This document shows positions 1 through 7,356 of a stretch of DNA of 11,658 nt, piece after piece. This DNA comes from Gammaproteobacteria bacterium (GTDB lineage: Bacteria; Pseudomonadota; Gammaproteobacteria; HK1). Location of the stretch: contig JAJECB010000492.1 in assembly GCA_022822245.1 (NCBI GenBank), positions 1-11,658 of the forward strand, in the 5' to 3' direction. Both the position numbers and the translations under genes were made by a program. Below the pieces are notes generated by a model that saw nothing but the letters and a program-made list of their open reading frames with translations, ran no database searches and was not told the origin of the DNA. Within the stretch, counting starts at the first letter, position 1; the number at the start of each line of letters is the position of its first letter.

Positions 1-137
1 AATCCTGCAGATTCTGAGCCTCTCGGTGTTCGAAAAAATGCCGCTCGAACAACTACTTACCCAAAGCGCACATCAGATAGCAGACTTCCCTCCAGATAAC
101 CAATTGAATTTATTCAATTAACGTTGGGACACTAGTG
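1..137 (+). mobile_element. Right end of an IS4-type insertion sequence
   Basis: This holds the transposase C-terminus (2-121) followed by TTGGGACACTAGTG at 124-137. The exact reverse complement of those 14 bases occurs at 11521-11534 and the match does not extend by one base on either side, as expected of a terminal repeat. The element therefore appears to end at or near 137, 68 bp before the crotonase start codon. Outer flanks and target duplications are not in the window. Confidence 0.7.
2..121 (+). CDS. IS4-family transposase, C-terminal end (cut by window edge)
   Basis: An open frame enters from the left edge and ends at TAA 119-121. Its 39 residues begin ILQILSLSVFEKMPLEQLL and end DNQLNLFN. 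The pairing of an 'LQILS.(T/V).FEK.P..QLL' segment with a terminal 'NQLNLF' is typical of the extreme C-terminus of IS4-family DDE transposases. The catalytic core would lie upstream, outside the window, so activity cannot be judged. The stop codon is two bases before a 14-bp terminal repeat (124-137), a normal arrangement for an insertion sequence. Base composition is visibly lower in G+C than the genes that follow, consistent with a mobile element. Family assignment rests on a remembered C-terminal motif, not on a search. Confidence 0.8.
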   Translation: MLQILSLSVFEKMPLEQLLTQSAHQIADFPPDNQLNLFN

Positions 138-205
138 GGTCGCTTTCGCGCTTGCGGGCATGCGGTTCGTCCCCCCGGCAAACCGAACCTGGAGGTGGAA
201 TCGCG

Positions 206-994
206 ATGACGAAGCCGAGGGTCCTCGTCACGTCCGAGGGCGGGATTGCGGTCATACGCTTCAATCGCGCCGAGGTCCTCAACGCCATCGATCAGCGGAT
301 GTGGGAGACGCTCGTGGACGCGGTGCGCGAGGCGGCCCGCGATCCGGGAGTGCGGGTCGTCCTCATCACCGGAAACGGGCGTGCGTTCTGTGTCGGGGCC
401 GATCTCAAGGAAACGGCGTGGCGCGGCGAGACCCAGGACGAGTCGCGCCGCCGGGTCGAGCGCAATCAGCAGCAGCTCGCGCGGGAGATGGTAGCGGCCC
501 CGGTCCCCATCATCGCGGCGATCAACGGCTACGCGCTCGGCGGCGGACTCGAGATCGCGCTCGCCGCGGATCTCCGGATCGCGGGCGCGAGCGCCCGCTT
601 CGGGTTTCCCGAAACCACGATCGGCCGCTTCATCTCGGGCGGGGCGAGCCTGCTGCTCCCGCGGGCGGTGGGTGTCTCCTGGGCAAAGCGCCTCGTCTTC
701 ACCGGCGAGCACCTCGACGCGGACGAAGCCCGAGCCATCGGGCTCGTCGAGGAGGTGGTCGAGGACGAGCGGGTGCTGCCTCGCGCGGAGGAGCTTGCCC
801 GGACCATCGCCGGCAATGCGCCGGTGTCGGTCGCCCTCGCCAAGCGCGTCCTGAATCGAGTCGCGATTGGCCACCTCGAGAGCGCGCTTGCGTTCGAGAC
901 CGAGGGCTTGCTCGCCACCTACGCCACGGCCGACAACGAACGGGGCGCGGCCGCGTTCGCACGCCGGGAGAAGCCGGACTTCTCGGGCCGGTAG
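206..994 (+). CDS. Enoyl-CoA hydratase/isomerase (crotonase) family protein
   Basis: The product is 262 residues, the usual length of a single-domain crotonase. These enzymes stabilise an acyl-CoA enolate; the classic member hydrates 2-enoyl-CoA in fatty-acid oxidation, in the cytoplasm. The first oxyanion-hole segment is AFCVGADLKE (residues 60-69); the second is NGYALGGGLEIALAADLRIA (107-126). Two acidic residues, Glu116 (GGGLE) and Glu136 (FGFPE), are 20 apart, the spacing of the two catalytic glutamates of rat hydratase, so hydratase chemistry is plausible. The ATG at 206 is preferred over an upstream in-frame ATG because GGAGGTGG lies at 191-198 and the protein then begins just before the first beta strand. 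The IS4 end lies 68 bp upstream, so any native promoter or upstream operon partner may have been cut off. Substrate cannot be read from sequence; a dehydratase or isomerase of another CoA thioester is possible. Confidence 0.9.
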   Translation: MTKPRVLVTSEGGIAVIRFNRAEVLNAIDQRMWETLVDAVREAARDPGVRVVLITGNGRAFCVGADLKETAWRGETQDESRRRVERNQQQLAREMVAAPVPIIAAINGYALGGGLEIALAADLRIAGASARFGFPETTIGRFISGGASLLLPRAVGVSWAKRLVFTGEHLDADEARAIGLVEEVVEDERVLPRAEELARTIAGNAPVSVALAKRVLNRVAIGHLESALAFETEGLLATYATADNERGAAAFARREKPDFSGR

Positions 995-1063
995 GCCGAC
1001 GTCGCCGGTTGGTGCGAGTAGGCGCGGGTCGACCTCGCCACTCTTCCGGCACCCTCCGGTCAT

Positions 1064-3217
1064 CTATGGCGGGTCGTGCGGAGAGCACCGCCGGACGACT
1101 GCCCGAGCGTCGGCGATGTGGGCGCGGGCCGGGGTCACGATGATGGGGTTGAGCTCTATCTCCTCGAGCTCGGGGAGCGCGGCCAGGAGAACCCCCAGTC
1201 GAACCAGGCAGTCCACCAGCTCCCCGCACTCCTCCGGACGAGGCGGGGGGCGACGAAGGCCGGTCGTCGCGCGCGGCGCCGAAAGCCCGGAGAGGAGCGA
1301 GCGTGCTTCCTCGCGGTCCAGCGGTGCGAGGTGGAAGACGACCTCGTCGAGCAGTTCGACCGACGTGCCGCCGAGACCGGCCATCACCGTCGGGCCGAAC
1401 TGCGGGTCTCGAATCGCGCCGCAGATGATCTCGGGCCCGGGCTCGAGCATCGGCGTGACGAGGAGCCGTGCGGCCGGGCGTTCACCCGCCGGACATCGGG
1501 TGAGGAGCGTCTCCGCCCCCTTTCGGATCGCGGGCGCTCCCGCGAGGTCGAGGAGCACGTAACCCCGCTCACTGCGATGGACGGCGCCGGGAGTGATGAG
1601 CTTCATGGCGGCGCGGGGCCAGTCGGTCGCGGCGTTCACCGCCTCGTCCGCGCTCGCCGCCATCCGCCATTCCGGAACCTCGAAGCCCGCGGCCTCGAGC
1701 AGGGACCGCGTCTCCGGTTCCGCCAGGCCTCCGCTCGGTCCGTGGGAGCGGAGGAGACCTTCCGCGTGCCGTTGGAACGCCGCGGAAGGAGCGAATCCGG
1801 ACGCGTCGCGGCCGGAGGCGGAGGGTTTCGGGCGACGAGCCGCGGCCCTCAGCCCCGAGAGCATCCGCACCGCGTCGTCGGGCGCGCGGACGACGGGAAT
1901 CCCCGCCTCGCGCAGGACCGTGTGACTCGCGGTCGGGATGTCGGCGTGGATGGATTGGAAGACGACCGGCTTGCCGTGCCCGGAAGCGACGGAGGCGATC
2001 GCCTTGGCGGCCGCGACCTCGCGCGGCGCGAGGCCGGCGCCCCCGATCCGGTGGTAGCCGCCGAAGTGACCCGCGACCACGACCGCGTCGACGTTGAAAA
2101 CGGAGAGGCAGACGGCCAAGGCCTTGGGGAGGACGGAAGGGTCGCTCTCGACCGCTCCGGCGAAGTCGAGCGGGTTCGCGATCGCCGCCCGTGGCGGGAG
2201 AAGTCGGGCGAGCGCGTCACGGGTTGCGCCCGGGAACGCGGGCAACGTGAATCCCGCCAGACCGAGGCAGTCGGCGAGGAGCGTCGCGTGGCCGCCACCG
2301 TCGGAGACGAGCGCCACCCCGTCCCCCGCGAGCGCAGGGCATCGGCAGAGCGCCTCCGTGATCGCCCACGCCTCGGCGATGCCGTCCGCACGCAGGATCC
2401 CGGCGCCGCGAAGCGCGGCGGAGGCAACGCGGTCCTCGCCGGCGAGGGTGCCGGTATGGGTCAGCGCGGCCCGGCGTCCCGCCTCCGACCTTCCCGGCTT
2501 GAGGACCACCACCGGTTTCCGCGCGGGATGGCGGCGGATCGTGTCCACCAGGGCGCGCCCGCGCCCCTCACCCATTCCCTCGAGGTACGCGAGGACGACT
2601 TCCGTATCGGAATCGTCCAGGCAGTCGGCGATGAGATCGACGGCGTCGAGGTCCGCCGCGTTGCCAATCGTTGCCTGCCGGGTGAATCCGAGCCCGACCG
2701 CCGCGGCGCGAAGGTTGAAGTCGAGGAGGAGGTTCCCGCTCTGGGAGACGAGGGCGATCGGTCCGGGAGGAACCTCCGCGCCGCCAAGATTGATGCCGGC
2801 CGAGCCCGAGTAGAGCCCCGCGCAGTTCGGGCCAAGGAGGCGGCCGCCCCCGCGGCGGACGAGAGCGGCGAGCTCGTCCTCGAGCCGGCGGCCCTCGGCA
2901 TCGACCTCGCCGAATCCCGCCGTGATCACCATGACGGCCGGCACGTTCCGGGCGGCGCAGTCCTCGATCACGGGTCGCACCGCGTCGCGGGGCACGACGA
3001 CAACCGCGAGGTCGACCGGCCCCGGAATCGCCCGCAGGGTCGGGAACGCGGGCCGCCCGCGCACGGACGGGGCCCGCGGGTGCACCGCGAAGATGCTCCC
3101 GGCAAAGCCGCCCGCGACGAGTGAGCGATACCGCCGCCCGCCGAGCTTCGCTTCGTCCTCGGTGGCGCCGACGAAGGCGATCGTGCGCGGCCGAAAGAAG
3201 GCGGAAAGTCTAGACAC
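1064..3217 (-). CDS. Acyl-CoA synthetase, NDP-forming (acetyl-CoA synthetase, ADP-forming type)
   Basis: The product is 717 residues, the fused alpha-beta length of this family, related to succinyl-CoA synthetase. It couples acyl-CoA and ADP plus phosphate to the free acid, CoA and ATP, reversibly. Domains in order: an N-terminal CoA-binding Rossmann domain (about 1-135; FFRPRTIAFVGAT, LGPNCAGLY at 128-136), succinyl-CoA-ligase-like domains (about 150-460) with the phosphohistidine motif ALTHTGTLAG (His254) and NPLDF (348-352), then a C-terminal ATP-grasp domain (about 500-717; MKLITPGAVHRSERGYVLLDL region, ELNPIIV near 688-694). The start is GTG at 3217, with no strong ribosome site; the family's N-terminal pattern fits this start and no shorter one. 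It converges on the crotonase with a 69-bp gap, so the two are not co-transcribed, though both act on acyl-CoAs. Substrate range is unknown; members use acetate, branched, aromatic or pimelate-like acids. A protein acyltransferase role is less likely because no GNAT domain is seen. Confidence 0.9.
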   Translation of the reverse strand: MSRLSAFFRPRTIAFVGATEDEAKLGGRRYRSLVAGGFAGSIFAVHPRAPSVRGRPAFPTLRAIPGPVDLAVVVVPRDAVRPVIEDCAARNVPAVMVITAGFGEVDAEGRRLEDELAALVRRGGGRLLGPNCAGLYSGSAGINLGGAEVPPGPIALVSQSGNLLLDFNLRAAAVGLGFTRQATIGNAADLDAVDLIADCLDDSDTEVVLAYLEGMGEGRGRALVDTIRRHPARKPVVVLKPGRSEAGRRAALTHTGTLAGEDRVASAALRGAGILRADGIAEAWAITEALCRCPALAGDGVALVSDGGGHATLLADCLGLAGFTLPAFPGATRDALARLLPPRAAIANPLDFAGAVESDPSVLPKALAVCLSVFNVDAVVVAGHFGGYHRIGGAGLAPREVAAAKAIASVASGHGKPVVFQSIHADIPTASHTVLREAGIPVVRAPDDAVRMLSGLRAAARRPKPSASGRDASGFAPSAAFQRHAEGLLRSHGPSGGLAEPETRSLLEAAGFEVPEWRMAASADEAVNAATDWPRAAMKLITPGAVHRSERGYVLLDLAGAPAIRKGAETLLTRCPAGERPAARLLVTPMLEPGPEIICGAIRDPQFGPTVMAGLGGTSVELLDEVVFHLAPLDREEARSLLSGLSAPRATTGLRRPPPRPEECGELVDCLVRLGVLLAALPELEEIELNPIIVTPARAHIADARAVVRRCSPHDPP

Positions 3218-3341
3218 CTCAGGCGGCCCGGAAGTTCACAGTTGAGTCAGATTTACAAAGCGGTTTCATGAGCAAGACGTACGAGGCTGCTGACGGTCGG
3301 ACGTCTCACGGGATTGCGAAGGGTCCGGTGGCTTCGAACAG

Positions 3342-3368
3342 GCCTCGTCGGTCCGAGGCGCAGCCTCG
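3342..3368. repeat. Alternating short hairpin repeats beside the palindrome
   Basis: GCCTCG (3342-3347), CGAGGC (3354-3359) and GCCTCG (3363-3368) alternate, so the central copy can pair with either neighbour, giving two mutually exclusive 6-bp stems with loops of 6 and 3 nt. This directly abuts the left arm of the large palindrome. Nothing else is recognisable between 3218 and 3341; no convincing promoter for the acyl-CoA synthetase was found there. Confidence 0.4.
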
Positions 3369-3553
3369 CTAGCCCGCATATTTCACCGATGTCCTGCTGC
3401 GGACACCAATCTGCTTGCGGTAGCGGGCCGTACTCCCTCAAGCCGCTTCGTCGTAGTGTCAGCTACGCCTTCAGCGTCTTTCAGTCCGTGCGGCCCACTA
3501 CCGCAAGCATCTTGGCGCCCTCGCGACGAACATCGGTGAAACATGCGGGCTAG
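3369..3553. repeat. 185-bp imperfect palindrome (possible MITE, IS remnant or structured terminator)
   Basis: The outer arms 3369-3392 and 3530-3553 are reverse complements over 24 bases with one mismatch. The inner arms 3412-3433 and 3488-3509 match over 22 bases with two mismatches. A small stem, CGTAG (3452-3456) with CTACG (3463-3467), sits near the centre. No supported gene lies inside. It occupies the gap between the S9 peptidase (stop 3630) and the upstream side of the acyl-CoA synthetase (start 3217). Nested inverted repeats with long termini suit a non-autonomous transposable element; a transcript would also fold strongly and could end peptidase transcription. Confidence 0.7.
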
Positions 3554-3629
3554 TCATGCGGCGACAGCGTAACCCGCCTCGCCACTACCTCCGAACGAAC
3601 ATGGCATACGCCCTCGTGCCGTATCCGGG

Positions 3630-5555
3630 CTAGAGGTTCCGGATGTCGAGGGGCGGGAGGGTATCCGCCGGCTCGAACCCGAAGACGCGCCCGTAGAAGG
3701 CGAGCTCCGCCTGAAGGCATCGGCGCATGGTCTCCGCCTTGCGGAAGCCGTGTCCCTCGCCTTCGAACATGAGGCAGGCGACGGGGAGGCCCTGCCGGTC
3801 GAGCGCGTTCGCCATCAGCTCGGCCTGGTTCGGGGGGACCACCCGGTCGTCGAGGCCCTGGAAGAAGATGATCGGGCAGCCGAGCCGCGAGGTGTGGTGG
3901 AGGGGAGAGCGGGCCCGGTACACGTCGCGGTCGGCGGGCCACTCGCCGATCAGCCGATCGAGATAGCGGGCCTCGAACTTGTGGGTATCGGCCGCGAGCA
4001 CCTCGAGGTCGCAGATGCCGTAGTAGCTCGCGCCGGCCCGGAACGCGTCGTGGAAGGTGAGGGCGGCGAGCGTGGTATAGCCGCCCGCGCTCCCGCCCCG
4101 GATCGCGAGACGGGCGGGGTCGGCGCGGCCGGTCTCGGCGAGGTGCAGCGCGCCCGCGACGCAGTCCTCGACATCGACCACCCCCCACTCGCCGTAGAGC
4201 CGCTCGCGATACGCGCGTCCGTAGCCGGTGCTCCCCCGGTAGTCGACGTCGAGGACCGCGAAGCCCCGGCTCGTCCAGAACTGGATCGAGGGGCTCAGGG
4301 TGTCGCCGGTCGCTCCGGTCGGACCGCCGTGGCTGAGGACGAGGAGCGGCGGAAGCTCGCCGGCCGGGGCGCGGCACGACGCGTTGTGCGGCGCGTACCA
4401 GTAGCCGTGCGCGGTCTCGCTTCCGTCCTTGCCGGTCGGAAAGCGGAGGGCGACGGGACGCGACAGCAGCTCGTCGCCGATCGAGAGTGTGCTCGACGTA
4501 CGGAGCACGCGCGTCGTGCCGGACGCGAGGTCCAGGGTCACGACCGACGTGCTCCGGTCCGGCGCGCCGCCGATGAAGGCCGCCGTCCCGCCCTCCACGC
4601 TGAGCGAGTCGATGCTCGTCCAGAGAAGGGGGATCGTGTGCAGAGAGCCCGAGCCGTCCGGAGCGAGCCGGCCGAGCCGCCACCCGTCGCCGGTGCGCCA
4701 GGTGCAGACGACGGCTCCGCTCGCATCGAACCCGAAGGTGGTCGTTCCGAGCTGCCAGAGCGGCTTCCCGAACTCGTGCTCGGCCCGGTGCATGCAGCGA
4801 ATGTCGCCGCCCTGCCAGCGATGGAGGTTCCACCATCGGTGCGGGTCGGCGACGAACCAGAGGGCCCCGTCCGGCGCCCACGCGGGCTGGAACGCGGAGC
4901 AGCCCGTGCCCCCGGCGATTCGGATCGGAGCGCGAGGAGCTCCGTCCCCGTCGAGCTCGGCGAGCCACAACGCCGCAGCGTCCCAGGGCATGTCGGGCTG
5001 GTCCCAGGCGAGCCACGCGAGGTGTCGTCCGTCGGGGCTGGGGGCGGGCGCGGCATAGAAGTCCCGGCCGGAGGCGAGCACCCGGGCGGAGCCGTCGTCG
5101 ATCGATATCGCGACGAGATCGTTGACGGGCGGGGCATCGTCCCGGTGCGTCTCGCGCACCGCGAGGAGGCGCCGCCGTCCGTGGTCGAGGGTCAGATCTC
5201 CGAACCGGGCCGAGCCTTCCCCGGTGAGTGGTGACGGCGCGGCGGTGCCGGTTCGCGAGTAAATCCGTCCGTCCGCATAGTTCGAGAACCATAGGTGGTC
5301 ACCGGACAAGGCATACGCGCCGCCGCCGTATTCGTGAACGCCGGAACGCACGTTGAACGGCGGGGGAACGAGGTCCTCGAGCCCTCCTGAAGCGTCGGTG
5401 CGAACGAGCACGTTGCGTCCGCCTTCCCCGGGGCGGCCTTCGAGCCACCCGACCCGGCCCCCGTCCAGGCTGACCGACGAGAGCCGAATCGTCTCGGCGA
5501 CGATGGCGTCGGGGGTGATCGGGGATGGCCAGGTTCCGAAGGGGAGTGTCTTCAT
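3630..5555 (-). CDS. S9-family (prolyl oligopeptidase-like) serine peptidase
   Basis: The product is 641 residues, with a seven-bladed-type beta-propeller N-terminal region (about 1-370) and a C-terminal alpha/beta hydrolase domain (about 390-635). The N-terminus, MKTLPFGTWPSPITPDAIV, and the PPPFNVRSGVHEYGGGAY region are typical of cytosolic bacterial S9 peptidases near the acylaminoacyl/dipeptidyl peptidase group. The nucleophile is Ser489 in GGSAGGY, the acid Asp569 or Asp570 in GLDDRVVPPNQ, and the base His602 in GEGHGF, so the triad is complete. There is no signal peptide or membrane segment. It probably trims short peptides or acyl-peptides. The ATG at 5555 follows a weak AGAGAG. A relic of an amidase 3' end stops 55 bp upstream, so this gene was probably once the downstream member of an amidase-peptidase operon. 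Substrate preference is not readable from sequence. Confidence 0.93.
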   Translation of the reverse strand: MKTLPFGTWPSPITPDAIVAETIRLSSVSLDGGRVGWLEGRPGEGGRNVLVRTDASGGLEDLVPPPFNVRSGVHEYGGGAYALSGDHLWFSNYADGRIYSRTGTAAPSPLTGEGSARFGDLTLDHGRRRLLAVRETHRDDAPPVNDLVAISIDDGSARVLASGRDFYAAPAPSPDGRHLAWLAWDQPDMPWDAAALWLAELDGDGAPRAPIRIAGGTGCSAFQPAWAPDGALWFVADPHRWWNLHRWQGGDIRCMHRAEHEFGKPLWQLGTTTFGFDASGAVVCTWRTGDGWRLGRLAPDGSGSLHTIPLLWTSIDSLSVEGGTAAFIGGAPDRSTSVVTLDLASGTTRVLRTSSTLSIGDELLSRPVALRFPTGKDGSETAHGYWYAPHNASCRAPAGELPPLLVLSHGGPTGATGDTLSPSIQFWTSRGFAVLDVDYRGSTGYGRAYRERLYGEWGVVDVEDCVAGALHLAETGRADPARLAIRGGSAGGYTTLAALTFHDAFRAGASYYGICDLEVLAADTHKFEARYLDRLIGEWPADRDVYRARSPLHHTSRLGCPIIFFQGLDDRVVPPNQAELMANALDRQGLPVACLMFEGEGHGFRKAETMRRCLQAELAFYGRVFGFEPADTLPPLDIRNL

Positions 5556-5610
5556 GCCGGTTCGCTCTCTGGGCTCGGATCGGACGCGCCGTCGCGGCCA
5601 GTGGCGTCAG

Positions 5611-5640
5611 TCAATAGCCCGGGAGCGGCGAGAAGCGGCA
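5611..5640 (-). pseudogene. Relic of an amidase 3' end
   Basis: Read leftwards, these 30 bases translate as CRFSPLPGY and a stop; the intact amidase ends YRFTPPPGY and a stop. Twenty-six of 30 bases match. Similarity continues past the stop to about 5591 (matching 7434-7449) with a 4-bp insertion, GTCA repeated. The right edge, about 5635-5640, is exactly where similarity to the Uma2 copy 2 downstream region takes over, so the rest of the amidase appears to have been cleanly removed. Confidence 0.75.
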
Positions 5641-6529
5641 CTACCACTCGTTCCGGATGAGCAGCTCGCCACACCACCCTTCCCGGGCCCGCCGTGGGTC
5701 GCCGTGCGTGATGTCGATCGCCTCTTCGCCCGCGGTCGCCTCGGCGCGCCGGCCGCCGGGTTCGCCGACGAGAGCGCTCACGAAGGTTTCCTCTACGGCC
5801 ATAGGTCCGCAAGGCTGAACGTGATCGCATCGAACGGAGGAATGCTCACCGGATCGTCATCCTTCGCGCTCGCAATCAGCAGCCACTGCCCGTCGTGGAG
5901 CTCGAATGCCTCGAGGGTGCGGTCCACCGGGTCTACGAGCCACAGATGCAGAACCCCTTCGCGAGCAAAGACCGGACGCTTCTCGTGCAGGTCCAGCCGG
6001 CGCGTCGAGGCAGATAACACTTCGCACACCCAGTCCGGCGCGAGGGTGACGTACGCCGCGTCCGGCAACTCGGGCATCCGCTCGCGTCGCCAACCCGCGA
6101 GGTCCGGCACGAGGACGTCATCGCCGAGGTGCAGCTCCGGCTCGTCGAGGATCCACCACCCGCCCGGGCCCCCTGCGTCGTAATCGAATGGACCGCCGAT
6201 CTTGGCCCCGAGCGACGAGCTTGCTCGCGTGTGGGGTACCGCTGGCCGGGGGTGCGTGTGGAGCGTCCCGTCGATGACTTCGGCAACCAGGTGCGCAGGC
6301 GCGTCGAGCACGTCCTGGTAGGTCGATCGGCGCGGCGCGAGGGCTTCACTTCGGGACGCGGCCATGTCGAGCCTCCTGTTCCGGGTTCCGATCCTGTGCC
6401 CGCACGCGGCTCACGAGCTCGCTCATCATCGTCCTTCGCCGAGCCGGCCTTCGGGCCCCGAACGATACATCAGCGAATGGGAAACTGACCAACTCGTCGT
6501 GCCGCCCCCCTCTCAGCGGCCCGTTCGCC
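5635..6529. repeat. Long direct repeat, copy 1 (Uma2 gene with both flanks)
   Basis: This stretch aligns with 9053-9949 in the same orientation over almost 900 bp. It includes about 155 bp downstream of the Uma2 gene, the gene itself and about 165 bp upstream. The first 115 bases upstream of the start codon differ at about 7 positions by eye. Similarity stops near 6529; 6530-6840 holds nothing I can assign. Confidence 0.9.
5793..6365 (-). CDS. Uma2-family (DUF820) PD-(D/E)XK endonuclease-like protein, copy 1
   Basis: The product is 190 residues, normal for the family. Uma2 proteins share a restriction-endonuclease fold and are often found in many copies; their biological role is poorly known. 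Fold and active-site residues visible: Glu29 (HLVAEVIDG), Asp88 (VPDLAGW), Glu115 (DWVCEVLS) and Lys129 (LHEKRP), followed by the family signature REGVLHLWLVDP (135-146). The nuclease centre therefore looks intact. AGGAGG at 6372-6377, six bases before the ATG, fixes the start. Copy 2 (9211-9783) differs at 38 of 190 residues by my count, 16 of them within residues 43-64. It lies between the S9 peptidase and an IS fragment. DNA cleavage by this protein is inferred only from fold and residues. Confidence 0.85.
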   Translation of the reverse strand: MAASRSEALAPRRSTYQDVLDAPAHLVAEVIDGTLHTHPRPAVPHTRASSSLGAKIGGPFDYDAGGPGGWWILDEPELHLGDDVLVPDLAGWRRERMPELPDAAYVTLAPDWVCEVLSASTRRLDLHEKRPVFAREGVLHLWLVDPVDRTLEAFELHDGQWLLIASAKDDDPVSIPPFDAITFSLADLWP

Positions 6530-6841
6530 GACGATCCGGGCGAGGCCCGGGGCCCCCGGCCGTCCCGAAACACGACCCAATGTCCATTCGGGAACACCGA
6601 TCCGGCGCAGTCAATTCGCGATGCCGAGGAACAACGCCAGGGCTCGGTCGCCCTCGTCCGCAGAACAGGGATGATCCTTGTTTGGTGTGAGGACGAGCGG
6701 ATTGTTTCCGGGAGCTCGTTGGTGACGGCGAGGAGAGGTGGCGAGCGTCGTTGGGCGGGCGCGGAGCGGTCCGAAGTGGTTCAGGAGCACGGCGCGCAGT
6801 TCGAGAATGAGGGTTTCGGGGCGTGGGGGACGAACCGGTAC

Positions 6842-7356
6842 CTTGGCGCGGTCATGAAGGGACGCGCCGCACGGTATCGGGCGAGGCGGGTGTCAGCGTT
6901 TGGGCGGTTCGAGGAGCTGTCGCACAGCGTCCTGGGGTCTTCGCGCATAGTGCCGTTGGGCTTGGGGGAGGAACTCGAATCGACCCTGGACGCGCACGAT
7001 GGAGATGGCGAGGTTGTTCAGGCAGGCGAGGTTGCGCGGCAGATGGCCGGTGCGCACCCGGCACCGGTCTTCGTCGTAGGAGACGTCACGCACGTAGTGG
7101 ACTCGGTTTTCAATGCTCCAGTGTCCGCGCACGAGCGACAGGACGAACTCGGCGGTGGCCTGTTCAGGGGGAAGCGAGGTCAGGCCGTGCACGGTCTCGT
7201 GCTCGACCTTGCCGGTCTTGACGTTTCGCCGCTCGCGCTCGATGCGAAACGCGACCGTGCGATGGGGCACACGGGCCTTATCGGGGTGGTCGGTGAGGTC
7301 GAGCACCCGGCAGCTTCTATTCTCGATGCGTCCGTGTTCCGCCGTGACGGGAGGGG
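6842..7356 (-). mobile_element. ISAs1-family insertion-sequence remnant
   Basis: The element consists of the truncated transposase gene plus about 50 bp beyond its stop. CTTGGCGCGGTCATGAAGGG at 6842-6861 is a candidate terminal repeat, since ISAs1-type elements often end shortly after the transposase; I cannot confirm this because the other end is missing. The upstream boundary is a junction with an S9 peptidase scrap near 7349-7357. Confidence 0.5.
6893..7348 (-). pseudogene. ISAs1-family transposase, C-terminal fragment
   Basis: About 151 codons of recognisable transposase end at TGA 6893-6895; full ISAs1 transposases are about 370 residues, so roughly the last 40 percent remains. Recognisable pieces in order: TAEHGRIENRSCRVLDL, PHRTVAFRIERER, ETVHGLTSLPPEQATAEFVL, the hallmark VRGHWSIENRVHYVRDVSYDEDR region with its catalytic-type Glu in IEN, and NLACLNNLAISIVR. 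No start codon or N-terminal catalytic aspartates are present. The frame runs on upstream without a stop into unrelated sequence, but the protein resemblance ceases near 7348. It lies between Uma2 copy 1 and an S9 peptidase scrap, and it may have taken part in the loss of that second peptidase gene. Non-functional alone. Confidence 0.85.

Noticed and set aside
102..119. Perfect 8-bp inverted repeat around TT, operator-like
   Set aside because: It lies within the codons for the transposase C-terminus (NQLNLFN) and is explained by that coding sequence.
152..205. Upstream extension of the crotonase frame
   Set aside because: The added 18 residues are unlike the family N-terminus, and the ribosome site at 191-198 points to the ATG at 206.
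1076..3124. Long open frame on the + strand opposite the acyl-CoA synthetase
   Set aside because: Arg- and Gly-rich shadow of a G+C-rich gene; all family motifs are on the minus strand.
3253..3441. 62-codon minus-strand frame beside the palindrome
   Set aside because: It starts inside the palindromic arm, lacks a ribosome site and shows no recognisable protein pattern.
3750..5234. Long + strand frame opposite the S9 peptidase
   Set aside because: No recognisable domain; the minus strand holds a complete catalytic triad.
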